Shown here: in pieces, positions 10,540 through 25,600 of the stretch
Position numbering within the stretch: the first letter of the stretch is position 1
How the letters are laid out: every line of letters begins with the position of its first letter
From: Vitis vinifera
Taxonomy: Eukaryota; Streptophyta; Magnoliopsida; Vitales; Vitaceae
Length of the DNA: 64,000 nt
Assembly: GCF_030704535.1 (NCBI RefSeq)
Contig: NC_081811.1
Coordinates: forward strand, 12,097,001-12,161,000
Direction of reading: 5' to 3'
The notes under the pieces: generated by a model
What the model saw: the letters and a program-made list of their open reading frames with translations, nothing else
Told to the model about the DNA's origin: nothing
The model's database searches: none
Position numbers and translations under genes: made by a program

Positions 10540-11420
10540 ATTTTTTATGTAGCTTGTACACTTGCTATGTATTTTGTTCAAAACCAGGTGGTTGCTGCAT
10601 AAACACATCATCCGACAAAACCCCATTGAGAAATACATTACTAACATCAACCAACCTAATCTCCTATCCTGTAGCTAAAGCAATTGTAAGAACTACTCTA
10701 ATTGTTATTGGTTTCACCACTAGGCTAAATATTTTAGTAAAATAAAAACCAACTTGTTGATCAAGTCCCTTAGCCAAAAAATTAGCTTTATATCTAGAAA
10801 TTGAACAATTGAGATTTCTTTTGATTTTGAAGATCCATTTGCAATCATCGACTTTCCTATTTGGAAGTAAATATACAAGAGACCAAGTTTTATTCTTAAG
10901 CGAGGCATCATATTTATTTGACATAGCAACCTTCCAATAATCACAACTTTTAAGGCCTTATTAATAGAGGTGGGTTCACTTGTAGATAGATCAATAGCAA
11001 CATAGGCTTTAGGCTTTAAAATTTCTCTTATATAACAAGTAACCACAGGTTCTAAGTTAGTAGGTAGTGGAACATTACTACAATCAAGAATAAACTAAGA
11101 CAAAACATGTGTAGGGGGTGATGAAGAATTAGGTTCAAGAGTTGGCACAAGTGACAAGAAAGCAATGAGTGTTGTAGTGGGAGACTCAACAAGATGGTGA
11201 CTAGGTGAGCCATTTTAGATAAAGGTTGCAAAATAGGAGATGGAAGAGGATGCATTGTGTTGTCAATGATATATGAGGAAAAAGTTTGGTTAGGTGGTTT
11301 TGAAGCAAAAGGTAATGTAAATTCATCAAACACATAATGTCATGAGATGTGAATTCTTCCATTAGAAGCCAAGCATCGGTAATCTTTGTGGACATCACTA
11401 TAGGCTATAGCTAAGAAATG
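10540..11420 (-). mobile_element. Copia pol fragment, antisense
   Basis: Read on the minus strand, the high-coordinate end carries the integrase C-terminus and linker (HISRH, then FDEFTLPFASKPP near 11290-11340). RT follows at 10664-10924 with LKNKTWSLVYLLPNRKVDDCKWIFKIK (split by substitutions), SRYKANFLAKG and VVKPITIRVVLTIALATG. It continues to about 10560 with VDVSNVFLNG and QQPPGFEQN. Stops and frameshifts occur between blocks. Neither LTR nor RNase H was found. A truncated dead copy. Confidence 0.75.
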
Positions 11421-11895
11421 TGCAGAGGAAAGAATGGTATTGTTATTTATGATTATGGTAAGGTCTTAAGTGAGGTTAACAAGTACAACCAAATACCTTT
11501 AAGAAGTTATAACTAGGTTTAGTGTAAACCAACACTTCCAACGGTGATCTCTAGCTTAGGATTCATCGCTTTGGTTTCAACTTAAGAAATTTTGAAGGGA
11601 ACCCGATTCTAAAATAAAATCTCCAAGTCAATAACCTTTGATTGCAACAAGAACTTTATGTTTTCAAGAAAGACAGTTTGTAACATCGTCCAACTTCATT
11701 GTAACTAGGTGATTGAGAGGATTAGCTATTTGAAGAATTCGAACAACTGGAGATAACTTTGGACGTGGTGATGGTGTTCATGGAAGAGATTTCTACCATG
11801 ATTGAGCTTAAGAACTATAATACAATATGAAAGCAAAAATAACAAAGAATTGAAAAGATAACAAAGAGTTGAAATAGAAATGTGAAAATGTGAAT
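11421..11895. other. Probable retroelement remains, no gene
   Basis: No intact gene. On the plus strand, near 11745-11810, a short Gly/Arg-rich stretch reads TTGDNFGRGDGVHGRDFYHD. This resembles the basic part of a Copia gag, opposite in direction to the RT fragment beside it. The rest is unassigned. Confidence 0.35.
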
Positions 11896-13000
11896 CTCAA
11901 TAATGGAATACACCTAGAGGGGGGTGAATAGGTGTTTTATAACAATTTTGAAATTCTCCCAACAAATATTACCTAACCTTAGACTATCTTAATGTCAAGA
12001 AACTTTTCTTCCAACAACTTTTCAACAAATCATAACATCCACAAGCAAGAATGTATGCATCAACACTCTCCCAACAATTTATCAAAGCAAAACACATACA
12101 AATGCTTCAACACTCCTAAAAATTAAATCAAAATGTAGAGTGAGAGAAAGAGACAATGAACACCGGATTTTAACATGGAAAACCTCCGAAGAGATAAAAA
12201 ACCACGGGCCTATCACCGATTGAAAAACTCCACTATGAAGAATAAAAACTGAGTACAAGGTTTTACCTAGTTCAAGCCAACCAATCCTTCCCCGACTACT
12301 TGACTAGTACCTTCATTTTCAGCTTCTCTCTTCTTCTTTCGGAGCACACTTGGAGTCCGCACCAAGCTCAATCCCAGCCTCTTCTTGAATCCACACAAGA
12401 AGAAAAATGGGTATGTACCCAAACCCAAATAGAATGAGAGATTGAGATGTGTATGAAGCAATGAATCAACCCATTTATTGCTCAAGAAAATCTATTAAAA
12501 GCTAGTTTGGAAAACATTAAGAGAAGTGGATTTTCTTTGCAATCAAAAACCCCAAATTAGGAAAGCAAAAATGAGAAAATGAGGAACACTTAGAGTGTGG
12601 CTGCTCTCCCCACGTTTTCAGCAGTCTCTCACACCAGAAAATGAGAGAAGATTGGTTTTTAAAGTGTAAAAAGAAACCCTTAATCTAATGACTGATATTT
12701 GATAAAAAAATAAAAAAAAACATTAGTTGGATAGATCCACCCCTACACTTGGATCGATCCAGAAACAGATGAATTTTCCCTTGCACCAAAAACCATTTTT
12801 CCCAACTTTCTAACACATTTAAAGATTAAAAACCGGGTTGATTCACATCCAATTACTCCACACTCGACTACATACCTCGGCCTCTTAGCAAAGTCTTAGT
12901 CTTCAAAGTCAAGTAGTATGAATAGGAATAGGAAAGCCGAGTTAGGGAACACTTAGGAATTTTGTCCGAAATTACCAACCTAGCTAAACACTCACAAAAT
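11896..13000. repeat. Probable dispersed plant repeat (retroelement-derived)
   Basis: Contains ACACCTAGAGGGGGGTGAAT at about 11909-11928 and, near 12165-12215, TTTTAACATGGAAAACCTCC followed by ACCACGGGCC. From memory, both motifs recur in repeats of many plant genomes, so I infer a retroelement remnant or LTR. No coding domain is visible; the small minus-strand frame at 12267-12485 looks incidental. Confidence 0.4.
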
Positions 13001-14194
13001 AATCTTTTAAAATCTTTCTCATATATTTTCATTCTAATTGAGTTATATAATAACTAGGTTATTTATATCTCTACAATAAGTTATTTCTAACATTTACAAC
13101 AACCCAAAATATTAGGAAAATACAAGTAGCTAAGTGGTTAGCTTCAACACTTTTTACCCTTTTTGTCATAATATTTGTACTCTTCTCACATTTTTTTTTT
13201 GTGTATCTTTTCTCCTATTATCCATATCATCTCTTGCAATCTTTGTACTTCCTCACATTTAAATATTATAATAGAAATATGATTTAAATTTTAAAAAAAT
13301 AATGTAGAAGTATTAAAAATATAATACTAAATAAAAATGACATAAATGATATACAAATATTGGAATTTGATACAATCAAATTGATAGTAAATATGACCAA
13401 GTTATTTGAAAGGGGTGAACTCACAAAAAAGTCTAAAAATTTTAAAATATAAATTCTATTAATTATTAAATATTCAAATATTATTTGACACAAAATTTCT
13501 AGTTGCATTTATATGAAAAAAATAACAAATATTACCTTAATACTTAATAATCTCTTGAAATCCTTCTTACAATATTTTCTTCAAAAAATGTAAATTCTTT
13601 GTTTCCTTTTTTTAAAAGATATAAAACTTTCTCTTCAAATTTATGAAAACATGAAAATAAAAAATATAAAAATATTGAAATTGTTTAAAAACAAATTGAT
13701 CACAAATATGCCTTAATGATCTCAATTTTGATCAATAATAAACTCATTTAAAAAATCTAAAATTAAATCCTACTAAGAATTAAATATTCAAATATTATTT
13801 AACATAATATTTCTACTCACAAAATTTACATTTACAAGAAAAAAAAAAATCAAATATTACTTTATCACTTGTAATTACTTTAAATCATTTTTACATTATC
13901 TTATTTAATTTTTGCATTTCTTTTTCAAGATATATTAAGCTAATCTTCAAAATTTTCAAATTTTGACCACCGCTCTTCACCTAGAATCATGAATTTTGAG
14001 TCAAAGTGGGTTGTTTGAATACAAAAATATAACTTTTAGGTTTCTTTTAAAACTTATATTCAAGTCTCTTATAATCACTTAAGTGTTACATCATTCTCCC
14101 ACGAAAAATAAAGCCTCAATTAAAAAAAAAATTAATGATATTCTTCGATAATAAAAGAACTACTTCAAAAATAATTTTGACAAAATGATTAAAC
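13001..14194. other. AT-rich intergenic region
   Basis: No gene seen. Dispersed repeat sequence matching 9985-10225 occurs at 13290-13450 and 13630-13715. The rest is A/T-rich with no clear structure. Confidence 0.5.
13290..13715 (+). repeat. Dispersed AT-rich repeat, copy 2 (split)
   Basis: Two blocks (13290-13450 and 13630-13715) align with 9985-10225. About 180 bp of other sequence lies between them. Function unknown. Confidence 0.5.
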
Positions 14195-14197
14195 TTA

Positions 14198-15245
14198 AGT
14201 GATATTTGTTTTTTTACTTAATTCTAAATAGAACCTTAATACTTAGAACCCGTTTGATAGTGATTCTAATGAAGTGTTTTTATTTGAAGTGTTTTCTGCT
14301 ATAGTGTTTCTGTGAAGAACACTTTTATGATAATCAGAAAAAATGATTCTAAAGTGTTTTTGATAATATATTGTATAAATATAAAAACACTTTTAATATT
14401 AATAAATTACCAAAAAGGACATACAATTTTAATTAAAAAAATGGTATGATAAACAAAAAAACTTTTTATTAATGAAAAAACATCTAAATCACTAAAAAAC
14501 ATAACATTGAATAAAAGATAATTTTAAAATTAAAACAATATATGATTACCTATTAATTCTAAAAAAAAAAAGACTTTTCTAATTAAAAATAATAATTTTT
14601 TTATCACTATACTAAAATTTTAAAAAATATTTACAAAAAAATGGAAAAGGAAAACAAAAAAAGAATAGAGGGTTACCTTCGATCCACGATCTCGAATGAA
14701 AATAGAGGTTTACTGTGTTGTCTCATATGGAGAGCGATGGAGGAGGAGAATAAAGGAGAGAGGTATGAACGAAAGGGAAGAAAGATATCGGGAATCACTG
14801 GGGGGCATTTTTGGAATATTTCAAAAAAATTGAAGTGTTTTTAAAAAAAAAACACCTGTCAAGTGATTCTCTAAAAATCACTTCAAGTGTTTTTCCAGAT
14901 TTTCAAAAGTGTTTTTTAAAATTTTCCAAACACTTTATTTTCATCCCAAAAACACTTAAAAGTGTTTTTAAGAGTAGAAACACTTTTAAAAATCACTACC
15001 AAACGGGCTCTTAATAATGTTAAATATTAAATTATTTATTTTTGTAGTATTTTATTTCTATTAAGTATTAAAAAATAAAGAAAAACTAATATGTTTTTTT
15101 TTTCTATTTAGAAAAAACTATATATTTTGGTTTTTTTCTATTTAATAAAAAGTTTATAATAAGTTATGAAAAAATAGAAAAACAAATAACCTAAATTCCA
15201 AAAACAAATTACTTTCAAGAAAAAGCCAAAAAAACAAACATCACT
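14198..15245. mobile_element. Host MITE copy 1, interrupted by another MITE
   Basis: Inverted ends AGTGATATTTGTTTTTTTAC (14198) and the complement of AAAAAAACAAACATCACT (ending 15245) are flanked by TTA at 14195-14197 and 15246-15248. A 3-bp TTA duplication is typical of PIF/Harbinger (Tourist-like) elements. The internal sequence right of the insertion (15014-15240) matches 19946-20175. It carries no coding capacity. Confidence 0.65.
14246..15010. mobile_element. MITE A nested in host MITE copy 1
   Basis: A 765-bp element. Ends GAACCCGTTTGATAGTGATT and the complement of AATCACTACCAAACGGGCTC agree at 18 of 20 positions. TTA flanks it at 14243-14245 and 15011-15013. Subterminal AAGTGTTTTT motifs recur many times in both directions. 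The 68-codon frame near 14641 lies inside a purine-rich segment and has no family likeness; I do not regard it as a gene. Non-autonomous, Tourist-like by its duplication length. Confidence 0.75.
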
Positions 15246-15248
15246 TTA

Positions 15249-15547
15249 GAGTCTGTTTTAGTTGTATGATTTAAAAATAATTTTTTTTTTTTAAAATAAA
15301 AAAAAACTGTTTTAAAAAATTTATAACACTATTTGTCATTATTCTGTTAAAACAATTTTTAAAAATAAAGCATAATTTTTAGAGAACAAGTAAAAGTTGC
15401 TTTTATTGATTTTTAAAATACAAAAGATTGTTTGCTTGTTTTCAAAAAATATTTTTAAGTTAAAAAATAAAAAATAATTTTTGATAACAAGTTTGAGAAA
15501 ACATAGGGAAAGGCAACCTTAATTTTTGTTTCCATAATGGGGCTTTT
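15249..15547. other. AT-rich spacer upstream of RPL13A
   Basis: No gene. A/T-rich with homopolymer runs. It grades into GC-richer promoter sequence near 15535. Confidence 0.5.
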
Positions 15548-15714
15548 GGCCCAAAACTCCCGCATCACTGCCTACACGTCGACGGGTGATGAAGCAAGCA
15601 CCCACTAAAGCTAATCCGGATCCAGGACATCCCGAACCGGTATTAGCACACATCTCCCTCGTGACCAAACAACCCCTTAACTCCCTCTCTCTTATAAACC
15701 CTCACAAACCCTAG
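15548..15714 (+). promoter_or_regulatory. RPL13A core promoter
   Basis: GGCCCA at 15548-15553 is a site II element (complement of TGGGCC), bound by TCP factors in plant ribosomal-protein promoters. TTATAAA at 15692-15698 may serve as a TATA box. AAACCCTAG at 15706-15714 is a telo-box, the usual partner of site II in translation-machinery genes. A pyrimidine-rich CTCCCTCTCTCTT lies at 15681-15693. The motifs are seen; their regulatory role is inferred from well-studied plant genes. Confidence 0.65.
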
Positions 15715-18870
<3,156 letters not shown>

Positions 18871-19581
18871 ATTTCTATAGACTACTTAGTTGATTACAAT
18901 TTTGTTGAGAGGATTATTTCCTGCTGAATTTGCTTTCAGTTTCGATGATTTCTTTTAAGACAATAGAGGGCTCTAGATATCTGGATAAATTATGAACGGC
19001 CATCTGTGTTTTCCTACTTTTTGGTTCTACTTGTGATTCAAAACAGGGAATACGTTTAATTTGGGTCCATGTTTATCTGCTGCCCATTCTTGCTTCTTCT
19101 GCTCAACACCAAGTATACCTTCAATGATGTCATGGAAACCTTTGTGGGTTTTACAAAGGTCTGCAACTTCTGTGGGTTGGATAAGGTTGAGTGTAACCCA
19201 AACCTAATCTGAATTAAGAAATAATCCTCCAGAGAGTTCAACTTAACATGACCTCTAAATAAAGGTATTTAATTCAAATATAATTTAACCTCATTTTTCT
19301 AAGTTTGAAGAGGTTGGTGAGGTTAAACTCTGATAGTTGGATTAGAATTGGTTGGTTGGTTATATGATTTTCAAAATACATGATCTATGTATTTATATCA
19401 AAATTAAAATAGTAAATATGATGAATTTTCTAGATGAAAATAAAAAGGGATGAATAGATTTATATATATTTCTAAAAAAGTATAATGTGATTGATATATA
19501 TTATAGAATAATATATACTATTTTAGGATCTCCAAACCTTGGTCAAATTTCAATCCAAATTGAATTGAGCTTGAAAAAACT
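18871..19581. other. RPL13A 3' flank, no other gene
   Basis: Contains the 3'UTR of RPL13A and unassigned sequence. A short minus frame at 19056-19241 has no family likeness. Confidence 0.5.
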
Positions 19582-20186
19582 AAGGTGTTTTTTTTTTTTT
19601 TTTTACTTAATTCTAGATATAATCTTAGGTTATGTTTGGTTCTAGACAATACCAAGGAAAGAAAAAAATGTAAAGAAAAATAATTTTTTCATATTTGGTT
19701 GTAAAAATATAAAAAAAAATAAAATATAATTAAAATTAATTAAAAATGTATGTATTTTTAAATTATTTAATTTTTATATTAATGAGTTAAAATAAATAAA
19801 ATGAGTTTGAAGTAACAAAAAAAATAATTTATCGACTTTTAATCTATTTTTTATTTTCCTTTATTTATTTTTTTTTTACTTTTCCTTTATATTTTCTTTC
19901 CCTTACATTTTTCCTCAAATTTTCTAGGAACCAAACATAGACTTAATGTTTAATAGTGTTAAATATTATATTATTTATTTTTATTGTATTTTATTTATAT
20001 TAAGTATTAAAAAGTAAATAAAAACTAATATATTATTTTTTCTATTTATAAAAAGTTATATATTTTTGTTTTTTTTATTTAATAAAAAATTTATAATAAA
20101 TCATGTAAAAATAAAAAAACAAATATCTTAAATTTTGAAAACAAATTATTTTCAGCAAAAAATAAAAAATACAAACACCATCTTAA
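19582..20186. mobile_element. Host MITE copy 2, interrupted by MITE B
   Basis: Left part (TTTTTACTTAATTCTAGATA, about 19600) and right part (19946-20180, TGTTAAATATTATATTATTT onward) match the two halves of the element at 14198-15245. Ends are less exact here: GGTGTTTTTTT on the left and AAACACC on the right. Confidence 0.55.
19628..19942. mobile_element. MITE B nested in host MITE copy 2
   Basis: A 315-bp AT-rich element. Ends GGTTATGTTTGGTTC and the complement of GAACCAAACATAGAC agree at 13 of 15 positions. TTA flanks it at 19625-19627 and 19943-19945. Its sequence is unrelated to MITE A. No coding capacity. Tourist/Harbinger-like by duplication length. Confidence 0.7.
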
Positions 20187-22606
20187 TCCAAGTTAAACCA
20201 AATGCGGGTTAGAGTGTTACAAGGTAGATACTATATAATGCTTATGGCTTTGCCGCTTTGTTGAAATTTGGCTAGCTACCTGAAACAATAGAGTGGCTTG
20301 TTTGAGAAATTAAAATGTAACTCTGTGTTTGTAATGTAATGATAGTAAGTTTCTCATATTTTCTCCCCTCCATTTCTCAAATTTTTTAACTCCTTGATTT
20401 GATTGGATGAGTCATAGCCTACCACTTCCCATTTTCTTGCTCACTTTTTTTGGATTTTGTTCATATCTTGTGTTCTAAACCCTTAAATAAGGATTAGATG
20501 TATGGTTAAGAGTAATGAATGATTAAATAACCTAGACACATTGGCTTTACTGTGCTAGAGCTACAAAGCCAGCGCAGCCATCAACTTGAGAACCTATTCA
20601 ACCATTCAAAATGGCTACTTTTATTTTGTGAATTATATTTTTAATATGTTTTTATTACGAATAACAATAACTTTAATGTTTTTCAAAATTTTAATTAAAT
20701 AAAAATCAGATTTGTGCATCATCATCAGTCATGGTCTTTTTTTTTTTTGAAAAGCTCTTTTAGAGAGAGATAAATTAGTAGGACTCACATTATTTATTTG
20801 AAACTTAATTCCCTTAAAAGTTACAAGATTTCACCTTCAAATGCTATAAGAGGTTCCCTGAAATGAAGCATTCCCTTAATGGGTTATGCAGTGGAAGAGA
20901 AAAGAAAAAAAAGGAAGAAGAAGAGAGAAGGCATAATGATTGATGCATAATGAATAGTATCAGTACGCGATAGGATAATCTTTGCGTGATTTGGGCTTCT
21001 TTCCTTTGTCGAAAAGATTTATAAGAAGATGATGGAGTTTGAATTTGCAAGCGAAGTTACCTAAAGGCTAACCTATCATATTCCCTTAATGGGTCCCTTC
21101 AGCATCCTGCCTTCCCCCCATATTTTGCCCATCTAAAAAATGGCCCAAGGATGTTCAATTTTATGCCCTGGGCTTAAAATAAGCCTCTAACAACTTGATT
21201 TCAGCTCCCAAGTTATTTTATACCACACAAGTTGTTTAATAAAATAACAAATGTACAGGACAAACCCACCTCCTTTTTTTTATTTCTTTCAATGGCTTCA
21301 CTTTCAAGCTTCTTAAGACAAAAAATTTGACTTTAAACCAGCCACCCAACAATTTATTAATTAAATAGTTTAAAAATTATTATGTTTTTTTAAAAGGGAA
21401 AACGAAAGAAGAAAATGGGTGTAAGTTCAATTAATCTCAAATGCACCAGTGAGCAACAATATATATACAATCCAAGCCATTATGAATAAGAAGAAAGAGC
21501 CATTTGGATTGCCCAATAAATTTATAAAGAATTGGATTCAAAAGAGTCAAGATTCCATTTTCTTTCTCTCCTGAAAAGGGCTTTGCATAACTAAAAAATC
21601 ATTCAGAGCTCCAAGGCAACAAATACTAACTTTTGAGTGCATATGTTTGAAACACATGGAGTTACTAATTATATGCATTCTGGGAACTGGTCCAACAACA
21701 ACAACTCCTTTTCAAAGACAGACATCAATTTATGAACAAAATTTTGTTCATATATATTCTTTTGCTAGTTGCAAATTTACAGCATAAAATATGATTCATC
21801 TGGGTATCTGATCAATTTCAACTAGTGATTACTTTTCAATATTATATAGAGAAGTAACTTTTTAAAAACATGGAAAGACCTTTCGTTATGGTAAAATTCA
21901 AAGAGGACATCCTTTTTCCCTACTTTTTTCCTACCCAACCTTACCTTTACTTTGATTGAAGAAAAAACTATCTGAGATAAACCTTTTGGTCAAAAGAATC
22001 CCAAGCCCTGTTGAGAGGGAGCCGTTTTAAATGGAGAAAAGGACAGGTTTGGCTTAGATTTATTAGCATTTAGTTGCATGTTAACGTCTCTCCCCATGAT
22101 GAAAAGTTCCATTTTCTTCTGTTTTTTTCAACCTCAATGATTTGGTCCACACAGAGACACTGTAGAAAATGGAGGGCTGTGATCTGGTTGTGTTGTTCAA
22201 CTTCATCTTCATCTTCTTCCTCATCAGTTGATATTCTACTGTAATTTTACACTAGAATTATACCATGCTTTAATATCCATCTTTGAGTAGTAGTAGTAGT
22301 AGTAGTAGTAGTCAAACACCAAAAGAAAAGAGGAAGGCCATAATCATTGCTCCTCTCAACACGCCTTAATCAACACCCTCTCCCCATTGCACCCGCCTCT
22401 TTACAGCTTCAATTTGTTCCTTTTACTCATTACTCTTCCCCCCACCAATTCACCATCCATTTCCCACATTCCCTGCTTCTTTTCTTTTCTCTCTTCTTCT
22501 TCTTCCGGGGAACTGGTTGAAGTTCAAAGCTTCATGTACACATGAGTATACTTCTCTCTTTGGGTGGTGGACAGAAATATTGAGGAGACATTGAAGGGTC
22601 TGATTC
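20187..22606. other. Intergenic region and upstream part of the receptor-kinase gene
   Basis: No gene seen. The last few hundred bases are pyrimidine-rich (CATCTTCATCTTCTTCCTC near 22203, more around 22460-22505) and probably include the promoter and 5'UTR of the kinase gene. A trinucleotide microsatellite lies at 22286-22312. I found no convincing TATA box. Confidence 0.5.
22286..22312. repeat. (AGT)n microsatellite
   Basis: Nine uninterrupted AGT/GTA units lie about 300 bp upstream of the kinase start codon. Likely length-polymorphic. Confidence 0.95.
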
Positions 22607-25600
22607 ATGGACACGGTTTGCTTCTGGGTTTGCTTCTTTTTGTTGTTTTGGCTTGGAAATGTGGGTTTCTGCTATCAAGATGGTATGTGGCTTCAAAACT
22701 TTTGACTTTTTTGGAGCATTTTTACTGATGAAATTTGAGGCATTTAGGACATTATGGGCCTGTAGAAAACAGTTTGGTTGCAGAGAAAGTTGTGGAGAAG
22801 TAGATGATAGATTCCAAAGGATTATATATTAAAAATTAATACATAATTAGAAATCCAATTTTCCTTTCACTTTCCCTGCAGTTCTCAGCAACCAAAAGTT
22901 AGTCCTTTATTCTCTTGAGGTCCTTTTTGGCACTTGTACTGATTTCTATCTTGAATTGAGCCTTGCATCAGCTTCAATTCTATAAGTTATGGATATATTT
23001 TCTGTATGGTTGATATTTAAGATCTCATTATGAGCTCAAAATCTCCAATGCAATGTGTATGGAACAGGGTTCTTGAGTTTATCTTGTGGCGCAACTGCAG
23101 ACTTCGTTGATTCAACCAACATATCATGGGTCTCGGATAGTACTTATGTTGATACAGGCAACACTACCACCATTGACTTCATCGAGGGAACCTCCTCCTC
23201 ACATGTACCGATTCGGTTTTTCCCAGATTCCAAAGGCCGCAAGTGTTACAGATTACCCGTGAAGAATGTGTCATCAGTGGTTCTTGTTAGAACCCAGTTT
23301 GTGTACAAGAACTATGATGGTCTGGCCAAACCCCCTGCATTCTCTGTTTCTCTAGGGACAGCTATTACCACCACTGCAAACCTCACTGTTTCTGATCCAT
23401 GGACAGAAGAGTTTGTATGGTCAGTTAATCAAGACATCCTCCCATTGTGTTTACATGCCCTTCCAGGAGGTGGAGTTCCGGTTATATCATCACTTGAAGT
23501 CCGGCCTCTCCCTCAGAGAGCTTACACAAGTGGCATGGAAGATTTCCCCAATAAGTCCCTCAGGAAGTGTTATAGAATCAATTGTGGCTATGCTAATGGA
23601 TCACTGAGGTAAGGGCTTTTCTCATCTGGTCTTCTTTGTGTTGCTTTGCAGGTCTGTTGTGAGTTTGTCTGATTGGTTTCTACAAAAACAGGTACCCTTT
23701 GGATTCATATGATCGTATATGGGATGCAGATCAAAGCTTTTCACCATTCCATTTGTCAACTGGGTTCAACATTCAGCTCAGCTTCAATTTATCAAGTATT
23801 GAGGAGAGCCCTCCTCTGGCTGTTCTTCAAACTGCAAGAGTTTTGGCCAGGAGGGATGCATTGGCTTATTACTTTCCCCTTGATAAGCTAGGGGACTACT
23901 ACATTGTCCTCTATTTTGCTGGAATTCTTCCTGTGTCTCCAACTTTTGATGTATTGATTAATGGAGATGTTGTATGGTCAAGTTACACTGTGAAAAACTC
24001 TGAAGCCACTGCTCTGTTCTTTACGCGAAAGGGAATCAAGAGCTTGAGCATCACATTGAAGAATATCAGCTTCAACCCTCTAATCAATGCAATTGAGGTG
24101 TATGAGATGGTTGATATTCCCTCAGAAACTTCCTCAACTACAGGTAATGTTCTCTATGCATTCTGCATACTTAATGAGGCTTTCCTGAAGGCTAAGATTA
24201 ACCCCATTTTACACTTGGCCTGTTGATATCTTCTTGCAGTTTCGGCACTTCAGGTTATTCAACAATCAACTGGTTTGGATCTTGGATGGCAAGATGATCC
24301 ATGCTCTCCTACACCATGGGATCATATCAGCTGCCAAGGAAGTCTGGTTACTTCATTGTATGTACATTTCTTGAAGCCATTTCCTTCTCCCTCTTCTTCT
24401 TTGCAAGCTGAACTGATATGGGGCTATGGCCTTATTTTAGGGGGCTTCCCAACATTAACTTGAGGTCAATCAGTCCTACATTTGGTGACTTATTGGATCT
24501 TAGAACACTGTAAGCTCTTTATATGAACAACAACATAGCTCTGATCTTGTTCATACATTCTTCCATACTCTGACCCTTACATTTCTTTCTGGTGGGGCTA
24601 CATCTTAGGGATTTGCACAACACATCACTTACAGGGAAGATACAGAACTTGGATAGCCTGCAACACCTTGAAAAACTGTAATGCCTTGCTAAAAACTTAT
24701 TCATAACCCAAATTTTGTTTCCCTGGATGGCATGAACCAAACATTGTGTGAACTGAAATCTGCAGGAATTTGAGTTTCAATCAGCTAACATCCTTTGGTT
24801 CTGATTTGGAGAATTTGATCAGCCTTCAAATTTTGTGAGTTCCAATAGCCTATATGGTTTTAGTACTATTAATTTAGCACAGTTAAGCCCGTATTGATTT
24901 TAGCTCTTTGCATTAAAATTGTTACTTATTTTTCTTGAGAAAGGGATGCTTATCCTACACTCATTTTATCTTGTATGAAGGGACTTGCAAAACAATAGTT
25001 TAGAGGGAACAGTTCCTGAGAGCTTGGGAGAGTTAAAGGACCTTCACCTATTGTAAGTGAGCATGAAAATGGGATCAGCCAGTAAAGTCCCTGACATTTA
25101 TCCTAGTTTTGGTAAATTGTATTCAAACTGTTGTTCAATCTGCAGGAATCTGGAAAACAATAAACTTCAAGGCACCCTCCCAGACTCTCTAAACCGAGAA
25201 AGTTTGGAAGTTAGGTATGGGACTGGTATATTTTTCATTAATGATACACATTCCATTATTCTGATGCAGCATTTTTGTGCAGATCATCAGGCAATTTGTG
25301 CCTTTCCTTCTCCATTTCAACATGTAGTGAGGTTCCATCCAATCCTTCAATTGAGACACCACAAGTTACCATCTTTAACAAAAAGCAGCATGATGATCAT
25401 AACCTGAGAACAATTATACTTGGAGCGGTTGGTGGAGTTTTGTTTGCAGTTATTGTTACATCCCTGTTAGTGTTCTTGTACATGAGGAGAAAGAGAACTG
25501 AAGTCACATACTCAGAAAGTAAGAAAAGTCCCCTAATCATTGCCATACTAGCTTGTTACTTCATTCTCATATGGCCATTGGTTTTACTTGTTCAGGGGCA

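Noticed and set aside
14641..14844. Small frame inside MITE A
   Set aside because: Purine-rich low-complexity translation within a non-autonomous element; no homology seen.
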